A DNA stretch of 64,000 bases from Allodiplogaster sudhausi (GCA_945643635.1 CALZFC010000145.1:186001-250000); one strand, 5' to 3'; shown: positions 47,701-59,203, counted from the stretch's first letter. The notes: a model not told the origin generated them from the letters alone. Made by a program: numbers and translations.

Positions 47701-48240
47701 GGAGTGCCGCTCATTGTCATTCCTGTCATGGGCGACCAGAGGAGGAATGCTCAGGTATTTTGAATTATCTGAGGATCTCCTGAGCGTTCGTTTTCAAAGG
47801 AAAGAGATTCTAGATTGCAAAATGGTTGAAGAAGAGAGATTATAGATGGTAAAACGTCTCGGAACTGGAGTCACTTTCGACAAGGAACAACTTGCTACGT
47901 CTAATTCGCTGATCGAGGCCCTTCAGACAGTTCTTGGGACAACAAAGTGAGTGCACCAATAATTAATATTCCGACATCTGTAGCCATTTATACTAATATT
48001 TTCAGGTACACCGAAACCGCGCGAAGAACCGCAGCGATGATAGCGAATCGTCCTTTCACGATGAAGGAGATCTTCGTGCGAAACATGGAGTTCCTGGCCA
48101 AGTTCGGCCCGCTCCGCAATCTCGACCACTACGGCGTGCAACTCAACTTCTTCCAGTACTACCTTCTCGATGTCATCGCCGCCGTGGCGGGAGTCCTTAT
48201 TCTGGCATTCAGGGGAGGGAGAGAGAATAGAGAGAGATAG
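44783..48240 (+). CDS. UDP-glucuronosyltransferase (UGT-F), chimeric with broken 3' end
   Basis: Twelve exons: 44783-44953, 45283-45456, 45851-45893, 46033-46122, 46445-46555, 46711-46865, 47040-47102, 47227-47295, 47347-47575, 47633-47754, 47846-47946, 48006-48240; 1563 nt, 520 aa. Exon 1 and its upstream MITE match UGT-C; exons 2-11 match UGT-D almost exactly, including GC donors of introns 4 and 8. Residues for catalysis and donor binding (RSHS, WVPQNDML, FITHCGAGSTTE) remain. After VAGVLILAF the membrane helix is cut at about 48209 and the frame runs through a GA repeat to a stop, adding RGGRENRER. The rest of the helix and the KxKxx tail are lost. It may encode a poorly anchored or secreted enzyme, or be a young pseudogene. 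Confidence 0.85.
45171..45263. mobile_element. decayed TTTAAA-ended MITE in UGT-F intron 1
   Basis: It starts CTTAAAGGAGGACAACGATC and parallels the element at 29105-29284 in UGT-C intron 1, but most of the right half is gone. Confidence 0.55.
45513..45813. mobile_element. TTTAAA-ended MITE (family 2) in UGT-F intron 2
   Basis: It runs from TTTAAAAAGCAAAGTACCGA to ATATTCGGTTCCTTTAAA. It sits alone in the intron and is the counterpart of 36175-36457 in UGT-D. Confidence 0.85.
46227..46418. mobile_element. TTTAAA-ended MITE (family 1) in UGT-F intron 4
   Basis: Diverged left end (TTGAAGATGGATGATAACGG) and right end GGCGATCGTCCTCCTTTTAG. It is orthologous to 37069-37260. Confidence 0.75.
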
Positions 48241-48325
48241 GAAAGAGAGAGATGGAGGAGAGAGATTAGAAGAGAGCATAACGAAGCAAGACAATAAGAG
48301 AGCGAATACAAGCCGCCTCGCCTAC

Positions 48326-48475
48326 CACTTCGTGACCTGCCTCAACTAGAACGTCAGAGATGCGAGCGAGAAAGTTGGCAGGGCTGTGGAAGATGACCGG
48401 GTTGTAGGCGAGGAACTTGAGGGCGAACGCTGGAGAAGAAAAGACGAGGGTAAAGTAGAGGAGAAAGAGACGCAT
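48326..48475 (-). pseudogene. orphan UGT first exon, reversed
   Basis: A Met-initiated 50-codon exon with signal peptide, ALKFLAYNPV and VLVEAGHEV ends in a GTAGGC donor at the usual exon-1 position. The expected His in SH is Pro here (FHSPANF). The following exons should lie at lower coordinates, but that DNA is the 3' end of UGT-F on the other strand, joined through a GA repeat (48211-48300). It is therefore the 5' stump of a different UGT gene left by a rearrangement. Confidence 0.8.
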
Positions 48476-49759
48476 TCTAGGAAGTCAAGGATTTTCTTTC
48501 ATGATTTGGCGGTTTTATTATATCACGTGTGGTCACACCACATATTCATGGGTGCAATAAATTATTATTATTATTATTTAGCTAAAAAGATGCATACTGA
48601 TAGTGGCTCATAAAAAAAACGCACATGAATGTAGCTTAGAGGTGATAAGGGCGCTAAGCATGATAGCAATATTTGGAGGAACAGGATTGGGATGATATTG
48701 CATTTACTATAGAACTGCACATCAACGTTGAACATTAGAGAACATCGCTATAGAACGTATACTGAGGACTAAAGTTCCATTTCAGAGAGATTCACCAACT
48801 GAGAGATACAAGCAGTGTTATCAAATTGGGAAAGTGAGAGTTTGGGAAAAGGACACGCAGAATGAGTGATAAAGAAAGAAGAAGAGAGAGGGAGAGAGAG
48901 AGAGGGAGAAAGGGAGAGAGAGAGAAAGAGAGAAAGAGGGAGAGGGAGAGAGAGGGAGAGAGAGAGGGAGAGAGAGAGGGAGAGAGAGAGGGAGAGAGAG
49001 AGGGAGAGAGAGTTACTAGAAAGAGGAAGAGAAATAATAGACAGAATGAGAAGACAGCGCGAGTTCACAAAATCAGTTTCACGGCATTCATCAATGTACA
49101 TCACATAGTTTGTGCACTCCTGTGAACGTAAGACTTGTTTCCAAATGGATCTTGTTGTCAATACGTTACTTGACGAATAAAAAATTAACTCCTCTCTCCG
49201 TGGCAAATAGGAAACATGAATTTGTCATGTTTATCGAGCAAAGACGAATGAATTATTATTTGAAATACAGCGTTTACAATCATTCTTCATAAGTTCTAAA
49301 GCAATAATGGCAGACATTTACGAGGTAAATTAGCCAGAACGACAAAACAAACAATTCATTAACAAGCTAGCATGTGACCATTTTGAATTTAACGAATAAA
49401 GAAAGTGAAACAACGCTTATGACTCAAGTATATTTTGTTAAGCAACAACTTAAGAGCAAAAAGATAGATGTTAGATGATGCATAGCCGAAAAAAACATCC
49501 ATACAATTTACGTCCTCCTTGAGCATGATGAATCTCTCGCGTTCAATTCCTCTCACCAGTGTTACTAAAAAAAATATATAGGAATATCTCGACAACATAT
49601 TCATAATATGCTTAAATTAAAACGATAAAAAGGCATATATATCCGTGATTAATCTACTCTTTTAACCTTTGATGGAAGCACGAAGAGTGAGCGAACATCT
49701 CGGCCTAAGGATAAAGGTTAATCGTTTCATTTTTGCATTTTTGATGACAAAATAAAATT
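48476..49759. other. intergenic with GA microsatellite
   Basis: A GA/GGA tract lies at 48880-49015, and there is a short ATT repeat near 48560. A 71-codon minus-strand frame at 49389-49604 has no clear splice or start evidence. No gene called. Confidence 0.5.
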
Positions 49760-50653
49760 TTAAATAGTAAGTAACACATAGGCAAGTTTTATAAACAAAT
49801 CCATAACTAGACAATCTCTGACATATGGATCCATGTAGGGCATCGTCATTGGCAGATGCGGAGGAAACATGAAATGATGTGGCATCGGCTTAAATGGTAA
49901 CCAATGATTAGTTATTATTATTATTATGAAATGTTTAGTACATCATCACGGATTATATCGATTGTTGTTGTTCGGCTTACGCTAAAAACCCATTAAGCTT
50001 GACACCGAACTCTTTGTATTAATTTAAGAAAAAAACCAAGGTTATTTCGATAGCATCACAAATAAATCCGAAAAAAAATATACACTTAAAATCTAATTTC
50101 ATAAGAAATGCATATTTCGCACCATGGGCCGTGGTGCAGGCGGAGTCAGAAGATGGAATTGATGCTGAGCCACTGGAGTAAAGGGCGAAATCTGTCAAGG
50201 ACAATAATATTGGAATTGAAAAAAGTAATTAAAATCTTCCCAAACATATTTCTCAAAAACCTTTTTCGGAGTTTTCCTTTCTCTTCCCTTTCTTAAACTG
50301 TAAACTATTCTTTAAGCATACACAAATAAAATCATCACTTTTTTATTTCTGTGATGTAAAATGGTTTACATTTTTAAATCCGAGAAGTAAACTATAAAAC
50401 TTTTTTCGATAAATAAATAATAAAAGAGAAGAAGAAACCAAGTGTGGAGGGAGTCTGGCATTCGCGTTTTCAAGGTCTCGGGCCTCAGAGAAACGAAGCA
50501 GCTCATTGTAGAGAGGGAGAGAGAAGAGAGAGTCGCGGGAGTCACTCTGGAGACTACCCGGCAGGGAACGAGAGTTCGAGTTCTAGAAATGGAGAGAGAG
50601 ACAGGGGGAGAGTGGAAGTGAGAAAGGGTGTGAGAGAGACAGAGTGAAGATAA

Positions 50654-50691
<38 letters not shown>

Positions 50692-52251
50692 GAAGGTGGA
50701 CAGTGAAAAGATAAGGAGGGAGACACAGAGACAGGATGAGAGCTGCAAGCAAGTAAAGAAAGAAACGAAGCAGAGGAGAAGGTGGACAATGATCAACATA
50801 ACAAAATTCATTTAAAAATACCTTGTTGCGAGCGCGCGGTTGCAACGGTGGAGACTGTTCAGAGAATGCACCTGGAAAGTAGGAACCCAGATTTTTGGAC
50901 CCTCGGTTGCCCTGCCCCACCCTGAATTTGATGGAACTTGTTCATTTTAGTCCCGCCTTGTTTTTTGCCCTCGACAATGGCTTTACTCCCTTCAAAAAAA
51001 CAATCAATCAATATAAAAAGTCGGACATCTTATTATGTAATTAGCGAATGTTCTAAAGATATGAATATGAACGTTCTTGTTGCCGGCCTTTCATCCCTGG
51101 ACAACACTAACCAAGAGGACTCTGTCTTGGCGCGTCACTCGTTCCAGCTGGCGCTCCATTCGCGGAAGCTGCCGCTCCACATCCGCCTGAGGGCCACGTG
51201 CGGCCGAGTGCCTGATTCCTCTCGCGCTCCAGCGTGAAGTAGTGAATGGCACGCAGTGACTGGGAGAAAAAGAAGAACTTTATTATAATTGTTTAAAAAA
51301 TAACAATTTATTTCATCTCTGTAAGATGAGGGGGAAAAACAAAGCCACAATCTTTAACTAAAAACAGGGAGAAAAGAGAGGGGAAGACACAGGCTCGGCA
51401 AGCAGGCACCTAATCTTAATGAAGAATCAGTCGAAATAATGGGGTGGGGATTAGTGGCAAAAAAAAGGCGTAAATGATAAATAAATGGTGAAACAACTGG
51501 AATTGAAAATTTGAAAGAAAAAAAGAAACAATTTAGGGAACAACCTTTAACATCTCAGAAGCGGAGGTGATGGAGCCAAGATCTTCGAGAGTCAATACGC
51601 CCAGGTTGCTGTCGCTTAACTTCCCTAAAAATGTAAGAATTCGTACTTTACCATTAGCTTCTTTTCATTTGAATATCTTCTCCTCATCATAGTAGAAGAA
51701 AATCGATAGAGAGAGAGAAAGGCAGTTTTGAATAACTAAGTAGGTTCATATCATTTTACTTTTACAGCCTCAATCTTCAAAGCCGATTCCGTAAAGTGGC
51801 GAATTTATCTTGCAATAATCATAAAAAATAGGAATAGTGGACAGAATAGAATTAGAATCATAGGGAAAGATGGCAAAAAGCATAGCTAACAAATCTCCTG
51901 TAGAATCTCCTCATTGTCGCAGAGAGCCTGATTAGCGTGCCCGAGGGCCTTGATGTATGCTTGGGTGCGCCGGTCCGATTCGTGCACGCCGTGAAGCAGA
52001 TTGCGGATCAGGTCCTTGAACAATCAACAAAGTTTCAGCGCATAACCCACAGACACCAAACTACGGCCTCATATAAGCTAGAAGAAAAGTTCTCCAGAAA
52101 AAGCAGACAACCAACGTGGCAACAATAATTTGTGTTTACTAAAAACTGCCGCCCTAATGAATAGACAAGTAAAAGATATGGCAACCTGTGCTCGATCTCG
52201 AATTTGTTCCCCTTCGCCGGCCTCCGAACTCGTCTCCATCTTCTGCTCCAT
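49760..52251 (-). CDS. unrecognised helical protein with Pro/Met/His-rich tail
   Basis: Seven exons, coding order: 52186-52251, 51891-52014, 51545-51624, 51112-51259, 50872-50921, 50123-50191, 49760-49888; 666 nt, 221 aa, phases consistent throughout. Residues 1-110 are charged and helical (DLIRNLLHGVHESDRRTQAY, LEDLGSITSASEM, YFTLERERNQALG). The rest is a Gly/Ala/Pro-rich stretch and a tail with TPPAPRPMPMPHHFMFPPH. I do not recognise the family. The frame is open upstream to a Met at 52311, which would add a hydrophobic, Cys-rich leader (MLCKYNCFCCSLTISFF) and could be a signal peptide. The last exon may instead end at a GTCAGA donor near 49822. GA/CT repeats fill the intron 50192-50871. 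Confidence 0.55.
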
Positions 52252-52311
52252 TTGAAGAGCAAAGAAAGAGATGGTCAGTGAACAACAAAAACAATTATAT
52301 TTGCACAACAA

Positions 52312-53397
52312 TTACGACAAAATCGGGCTTCTGAGACGCGAATTTGCCTCAAATTTTTCCAACGGTCAAGCGGACAACGAAAAAGTTACTAAAACTATAA
52401 AAAAAAAGTAGAAAAGACAAATAAAAGACACGAAAGAAGAAAGGCAGATCATTTTAGGGCAGATTTCATTCGTATTTAGTGTGCTAGCTACCAAAAGTGA
52501 GCGATGTTTCGTAATCGTCCTTACAAGCTAATCTAAGGCCAAGGACAAAGAAGGAGCTAGAGCGAGCGCGCGGTGATAATTTTGCCATGCATTTGTCTTA
52601 CATTTTCTTCAAGCGTTGTTTGCGCGTGCCTTTTCTGTCCTTTTCAACCTGTAATTCTTTTTTTTTATTGCTTTTTGATCGTCCGCATTCTATTTCTTCT
52701 TCTTTTTTAAATTATGTACCTGGTTTTCATTGAACACGAACTTGCATACTTGGTGCTTCTTTCTTACAATTAGGTCTACTTAATTGCCATCTGCTCACTT
52801 CACCCTTCATCATTTTCTCTCATTGTCTACAGCTGGGTGTGCCGCAAAGTTGCCAAAAGTTGCCACAGTGGAATTCTTCTTTTCATCCTTTGCTAGCCAC
52901 GAACTGGACCTTCACGCTCAAGGATTGTGGCCTATTTCTTCTCTTGCATTTGTAACGAAGCGTTGTGATTCTTCACGTTGAGTTCTGCGATCTAATCATG
53001 CTGGTAAATTCTTGAAAGACCGCATTGAGCTCTCGCAAGTTGATGGCATCAGCGTGCGCCTATTCAGAACATTTGATGACCGTTTTGCGTTCTAATGGTC
53101 CACTGTTCGCACCCCATGAAGGACAACGACTCCAACCTGCTGCATATCGCCGCTCGCTCTCAATTTTAGTGCATTGAACAAGCTCATTTTGATCTCAACA
53201 GCGACGCTATTGCTGACTGATGCTCGTGTTCCTTTCTAAGAAGCCAACTGTTCGCTCCTCATTATACCGAAACAAAATACTCGAACCATCTGTATGAAGC
53301 CGTTTGCTTTCGATCTTTAACGTATAAACTATTTATCGCGGCATATCTAAACTGATCAGTCCTGTCAATTTTTGAAGTTCCTTCCGACAACTCCACA
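52312..53397. other. intergenic, no gene seen
   Basis: No splice-flanked coding segment recognised. The region just upstream of 53398 (TTTTTGAAGTTCC...) would hold the elongin C leader. Confidence 0.5.
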
Positions 53398-54013
53398 ATG
53401 TCCTCCGATAGCAGCAGCTCTTGCACGTCTACTTCTACTGAATCGGAGATCCAGGAGCCTGACGAAGTTCTCCTTCTGATCTCCTCGGATGGAAAAGAAT
53501 TCAGCATCAAGAAAGAGTACGCTCTCCAGTCGTCGACTATCAAGGAAATGATTTCCGGGCCAAAATCGAATGGTGAGTTGCGTCTTGGTTAACATTTCTT
53601 CTGCACCCGGAAATCTGACACTTTTTTAAAGCATAAACTCGGTTTTTCATTTATTGAGTCTTTCAAAAATGAGTATTTAGTCGTCAATCTCCCTTTTTTG
53701 CATTATCCTCTGGCCTATAGCCTATATTCAACATTCCTGTTTATTCCTGGGGAGGGTTCTGGTTCTACTCAAGAAGATAAAAGTCACAACGTCGCTGACC
53801 TATCGCGGATCTTTTCTGCTTTCAGCTGATGGTGATAAGAGGCGCAACGAAGTGCATCTGAGCATGATTGCCTCTCCGGTGCTGAAGAAGGTGGTGGAGT
53901 ATCTGGAGTACCGTGCCAAGTGGGCAGCCGTAGAGACGATTCCACCCGAGTTCGAGATCGACCCCGAGCTTTCGCTTGACCTCATGATGGCTGCCCACTT
54001 CCTGAACTGTTGA
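53398..54013 (+). CDS. elc: elongin C homologue (BTB/Skp1 fold), divergent
   Basis: Two exons, 53398-53572 and 53826-54013; 363 nt, 120 aa. Elongin C is the adaptor that links Cul2/Cul5 ubiquitin ligases to substrate receptors through elongin B and BC-box proteins. Matches to the family: LLISSDGKEFSIKKEYALQS at the first strand and helix, STIKEMISG, EVHLSMIASPVLKKVVEYL, PPEFEIDPELSLDLMMAAHF, and the family's C-terminal FLxC as FLNC. A Ser-rich extension of about 20 residues precedes the fold (MSSDSSSSCTSTSTESEI), absent from the usual ~112-aa protein. It is clearly more diverged than the standard, highly conserved elongin C, so it is likely a paralogue. The start is the only Met before the fold. 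Confidence 0.88.
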
Positions 54014-54852
54014 CTAAGCGTCTCCCTTCCGAGTCAGTCGTTTGTTTTGAATGAATATTAATCCGTATTCCCTATTATGACCATTTTTACTTACTTGTTA
54101 CATGAATGATGAGAAATGTTTTATCTCTCCGTGTTGTACTCTGGTTCAAGAGTCAAAACCGTTGTTATTGATTGTATAGCGCAGCTATTGATTTGTCCCT
54201 ACAATTAGTCACAATTGACTAAGATGCTCATTGTATAAGTAGTTTCATGCTTTATGCATGTCTTCAATATTAACAGGATTTTTGCGCCTCGTTATTAACT
54301 TCGCAATAAATTACGCTTATTCCAGAAAAACAAGAACAACTTGTGTAAAGCGCAACATCCAGCCACCAAGAACAGCCGAGCAGTAGAATGCTTTCATTTG
54401 CTTGGATATATCCCAATTCTCAACGTTTGTAGTTTAGTATTTTGGTATTTTAGAATCTTGGGATCATCAACTTCCCTATGGTTCCTGCGAGTTGCACCCC
54501 TTGTGATCAGATCTTATTGCGGCAAAAAGGGATCATAACTCCGCCATAACAGCTTTATTCTTTACAAAGTACAAGAACAAAATCGATGAAATACAGCGGA
54601 ATTACAAGTGATCACATGAATGGATGTGAGTGTAGTGCTGTTGTCTCTTCTCCTCCCTATCAGTCTTCTCTTACCTCACACTCTTTCAATCCTCTCCACT
54701 CTTACCCTCTTCCAATCTTCCCCTCCCTTCAATTCCACTCTCACTGCTCGCAGTCCGAGTTCTGCCAGAAGTCAGCGGCTGCCGTTGGTTCCTAACGAGC
54801 TTCGGCGTTCTAGTTTTGTCTTCAAGCCAGCTCTTTCTCGCTCCTCTCGCTA
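54014..54852. other. 3' flank of elongin C-like gene
   Basis: Apart from the AATAAA signal, I see no gene. Pyrimidine richness rises from 54640 toward the microsatellite. Confidence 0.5.
54304..54309 (+). terminator. poly(A) signal, elongin C-like gene
   Basis: AATAAA about 290 bp after the stop codon; plausible cleavage signal by position only. Confidence 0.4.
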
Positions 54853-54898
<46 letters not shown>

Positions 54899-54935
54899 CT
54901 CTCTCTCCCTCTCTCTCTCGCTATCTCACTCGTTT

Positions 54936-54989
<54 letters not shown>

Positions 54990-55178
54990 TCGTCTCTCTT
55001 CGTCTCCTTCTTCCCATTTTCTCTCTCTCTCTCGTCTCCTCTCTCTCTCCTCTCTCTCCTATCTCTCTCTCCATCTCTCTCTCTCTCGTCTCCTCTCTCT
55101 CTTCCTCTCTCTCTCCTCTCTCTCTCTCTTTCTCTCTCTCTCTCTTTCTCTTTGTCTCTCTTCGTCTCTTTCTTCCCA

Positions 55179-55232
<54 letters not shown>

Positions 55233-55252
55233 TCGTCTCCTCCTTCCCATTT

Positions 55253-55301
<49 letters not shown>

Positions 55302-55334
55302 ATCTCAATCTCCGAATCTCTCTCTCTCTCTCTC
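54853..55334. repeat. 480-bp CT microsatellite tract
   Basis: Almost pure CTCTCT with CCTC, TCGTCTC and TTCTTCCCATTTTCTCTC interruptions. The last recurs about every 80-180 bp (near 55008, 55170 and 55240), showing internal duplication. Long open frames on both strands are repeat translations. Confidence 0.95.
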
Positions 55335-55521
55335 CTCATCGTATGCTATCAGGACAAATTCATCGATGGAACTTTATTGTATTATTTAAAGATCAAAAGT
55401 GTACTATAACAGCGAAACAATTATGTACAAGAATCAGAGAGAAAAAATGGTTGAGGCTGAATAATTCTTCAGGTTGGAGACTGAATTTCGAGCCTTTTGG
55501 TGAGTGAAGAATTGTCATTTC

Positions 55522-56880
55522 TTAACCAATTGGCCCGATGGGCATCTCCAGGCCATTAAAATTGCCAAGGCGATGAAAGAAGCCCGGGTCCGGGAGGTCG
55601 TGTCCGGGGGCACCAATCGAAGCAGAAAATCCCCTTTGGCCTGGCCCATGCGGACTTCGGAAGTGACCCGGCCCAGGCGGTCCTCGCGGTGGAATCAACA
55701 CGGCGAGCAGCAGGCGGCGAACGTCGGCGGAGAAGCCGTCGAAGGTCGTGCGCAGCTCTTCGAGCGCCTGGCGCCCCGTTAGACTTTCATTCGCGGCGAT
55801 AGAGGATACCTCCAAAGATTTTACTTGTTTATACATTTACATACTGTAAATATTATTACAATATATGCAAAAAAAATTACCATTTGTTCACGTCTGTGGA
55901 AAAGAAAGCAAAACATGCAAATAACCTTTTCAAAGGCTGCCGGCAGCTGCTCGATGGCTGCAGTGATGTTCGCCTTTCTCTCTTCCGCTCTAGTCTTCAG
56001 CTGCTCGTTGAACTCGTTAAACGTCTCCTAGAAAATGCTTTATTATTGAAATAGAATTAAGTCAATAAATAGAAAAATTATGTATCCAATATACATACTC
56101 CCAGAGATCTCAGAAATAATTGTCAAACAACAGATGACTTTACTTGCGTTGTTATAGATATTCTTCTACTTTATATATTTGTTCTTATAAAGATGCACTT
56201 CTAATCTAAATGCATGAGTACATACTATGTCTCTAATTCAAGCCGAAAAATCTGGCTTGAATTCTTTTTTTGCATGAGAAACAGGCGAGCGAACATGTGA
56301 TTTCGAGAGACGGGACTAGAGCGGTCAGGAAAATTCTAATAGATTATGGTTGAGTTTAGAGCTCCTTAAAAAAATGCTGACCGTAATATTGTTTCTCTCG
56401 GCCCAGCTCGCCAGTTCCGTCTTGATCTCACCGCGTGTGAGCGTCTCATTGGCGAGGATGCCGAAGAAGGCGCGTCGCTCCTCGCGTGGTAGCCCCTGCA
56501 GAAAGTGGGGCCCGAAGGCGCCGCCGCCTCCTCCGCGGCCGCCGCGGTGGCTAGGGAACGCTAAACAAGACACTTTGAGAGAGAGAGAGACTTTCGTGGT
56601 GTCAAGTTTATTTTCCATTTTAGGGCAATATACATATGTATGATATACATGTATGTATATGTACATAAATCTCAATTAACTTTTCTATTACAATGCATAC
56701 AAATTTAATTGAAGAGTAACGTCGAACCAATCATAGGGCAAGAAAACACTTCGAAGCCTAGATATTGTGAATATGAAAATAAATAAAGTAATTGTTTTTA
56801 AACAGACGTGGAAGGAAAGCAGCGGTCGCAGCTGCGAGTAGCAGAAGGAGCTGTAGAAGAACGCGCTGTGCGGCTGCCAT
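55522..56880 (-). CDS. SXP/RAL-2 family (DUF148) secreted protein
   Basis: Four exons, coding order: 56808-56880, 56382-56560, 55926-56027, 55522-55809; 642 nt, 213 aa. This nematode-specific family consists of secreted helical proteins of uncertain function. A signal peptide (MAAAQRVLLQLLLLLAATAA) is followed by a Gly-rich spacer and then the domain: FLQGLPREERRAFFGILANE, TLTRGEIKTELASWAERNN, FNEFNEQLKTRAEERKANI, and AANESLTGRQALEELRTTF. The C-terminal 50 residues are Gly/Pro-rich (PRGPPGPGHF...). The AREEFF-, TKAEI- and WAEK-like motifs and the spacing fit the family well. Exon phases agree throughout. Confidence 0.82.
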
Positions 56881-57411
56881 GCTCGAGGAGTTCGGATTGA
56901 TCTCCGCCTAATACTAACTTTACTCGCCCAGCTGTCTCTCCGGGACTCTTTGCCTGCCTTTATAAGCTCCTAACCCTTCCATCTCTCATTCAATGCCTTC
57001 CTCTGCCGCTCTCTTTCACTGTCTTTTTCTCACTCGTTCTTTCACTCCCTGTCTATCTCTCTGCCTCTCTATTTTAATCATTCTCTCTTTTTTATAATTC
57101 TCTTTCTCACTCGTCCTCTCTCTCTCTCTGCCTCTCCATTCTTCCCTTCTCTGCCCTTCTCTCTTGCTCTGCCCACTCACACAGCACTGTGCCTGTTGAT
57201 CAGAATCATCGACAGTTTGTCCAGCTGAAGTGCCAGTCATAGTCATCCTTCTAACATTCATCATTCCTTCTCACTTATAGCCCATTCATGTTGATGGGAC
57301 CCTTGTCTTTCTCTTCCTGCTACCAACCTCTCTCACCATCGCATACTGATTTCATCCTCGTCATCCGGGAAATATTTCCTATTCCAGCATAGCTCTTCCT
57401 CTCAGCAGTAC

Positions 57412-57456
<45 letters not shown>

Positions 57457-59104
57457 GCTCTCTTTAAACCAAATCTCTCTCTCTGTCTCTATCTCCATCT
57501 CTCACTGGATGATAGTGGAAGGTAGAAAGCACAGAACGACGATGATTCATGGTAAACATGCAGTCAAAAGGGAAGGAAAAGAATTCACTGCATTTGCATG
57601 TGTGGTAATGCATGCTCGAGATGAATGAAATGTGGAGCCTGGCTTGGCGCTCTTCACAATGCCAGACGTCGCTTCATCTTCGAGAAAAATGATCACGGAG
57701 ATTTCGTGACTTATCATCCGGCGGACGACCAATCGCCGTCCAATAAATGACAGTGGAGCTCGAGCCAAAACCAAACAGACTGATCAATCATATTGAACAT
57801 TAAAAAAATTATATACGAACCACATTGATTAACAACTCTAATTTTTTGATTAAATCAGGGCCTGAGGGAAATGTTAAATACAAAGAAAGCCCTTCTCGAG
57901 GCGCCGCTGTCCCGCCATCGTCTTCCCAATGGTGAACAAGCACGAAGCGAAGACCAAAAGAGGATGGAGAAAGGCAGTCAAGAAAATAATGACCATATTA
58001 TTAATTCCAAATTTGAAAAAAAAAATTAATTAGCTTCATAGTGGTCGATCGTAAGAGTCAAAAATTAAAATGATGAATGAGGCATGTCGGTAGAAGAAAT
58101 ATGTTTTGTGGACAATCATTAAAGTTTCTATAAAATCCTACTTTGACTTACTGAAAAGCGCGTATTTCTTTAGGAAGATCAAGATCTCGAGATGCATCAT
58201 TAGGTGGTATCCGTAGCGCCGGATGAGTAGAGCTTATGGCTCGCCCTCCCAGCTCACTCTCAAAGCTCGCCCTCTCAGCTCACTCTCCCAGATCGCCCTC
58301 CCAGCTCACTCCCAGATCGCCCTCTCAGCTCGCGCTCCCTGCTCCCCATCCAAGTCGCTCGTCTCTCTCCCGTTTTCTTCATATAAAGCCAAACAAGAAT
58401 TGTAAGCAGCGATTCTAATTATTTGTTTTAATTTTGCGGTCTCATTTTGTGGCGAAAAAAATGGCATGGCAGCTATTTGGGCATGGGAGAGAGTTCAAGC
58501 AAATTACGGTAGAGTCATTTTGTAAACTCACAAGCAGATAAGCAGTTGAATTTTTGAGGCCGCATGTAATCTTCCTGTCCACCCCACATGCATAAGCGGC
58601 TCCTATCAGGACAGGATAGTTATGAGAGGGTGCAGTAAACAGGTATATGGAACGCCCACTCTTTTCTTGCTCACTGATCAAAGGTGAAAGACAGGCTGGA
58701 GAAAAGGAGTCGCTTTCAGATCTTCTAACCTTTCTAGCGTCTGGTCTTCAGCGTTATCTTTCACCCTCCTCTCTCTCTCATCCATTCTCGATCTCTTGGT
58801 CCCTGTTATCTCCTTTCGACAACCTTTGTGGTTGTATGTTTGATAGCCGGAAACTCTGGTACTTCGTTTCCACGTTCCAACCTGTTAACGGGATCCGGCG
58901 TCACGTTGTATTTCCTTCCCCGTCCTCAATCGCTCTCTTTCTCTCTCTCTCTCTCACTCTGTCTCCATCTCCCTCTGTCTCTTTCTCTCGCTCTCCCATT
59001 CTCTCTCTCTCACTCCTTCCCAATCATCTTTTCCACTCTCGCAAGACATTGGCAAAAGCCATAGATATAAGGCACGGCAATGAGCTGGCGAGTCAAGAGC
59101 CGAG
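56881..59104. other. intergenic with CT repeats and a possible small membrane ORF
   Basis: CT tracts lie at 57414-57456 and more weakly at 57000-57180. On the minus strand at 57874-57996 a 40-codon frame starts MVIIFLTAFLHPLLVFASCL, hydrophobic then basic; it could be a small membrane or secreted peptide, or an exon. A Gly/Ser-type tandem motif (CAGCTC-ACTCTCCC) repeats at 58245-58340. No gene firmly supported. Confidence 0.35.
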
Positions 59105-59203
59105 ATGATGACTCGCACGCGCTTCCTGCTCGTCGCAGCTCTTTTCCAAATTGGTTAGCCATCAAATCAAATTGCTACAATGTCAGATATGGCCGTTGCC
59201 CTA

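Noticed and set aside
44783..48240. Calling UGT-F an outright pseudogene
   Set aside because: The only lesion is at the C-terminal end; the first 500 or so codons are open with normal splice sites, so loss of function cannot be assumed.
54816..55507. Long Ser/Leu-rich and Arg/Glu-rich open frames on both strands
   Set aside because: Simple CT/GA repeat translations. The same applies near 120, 6150, 13600, 18100, 48900, 50600 and 62950.
57547..57774. 75-codon minus-strand frame
   Set aside because: No splice or family evidence; flanking sequence is non-coding repeat.
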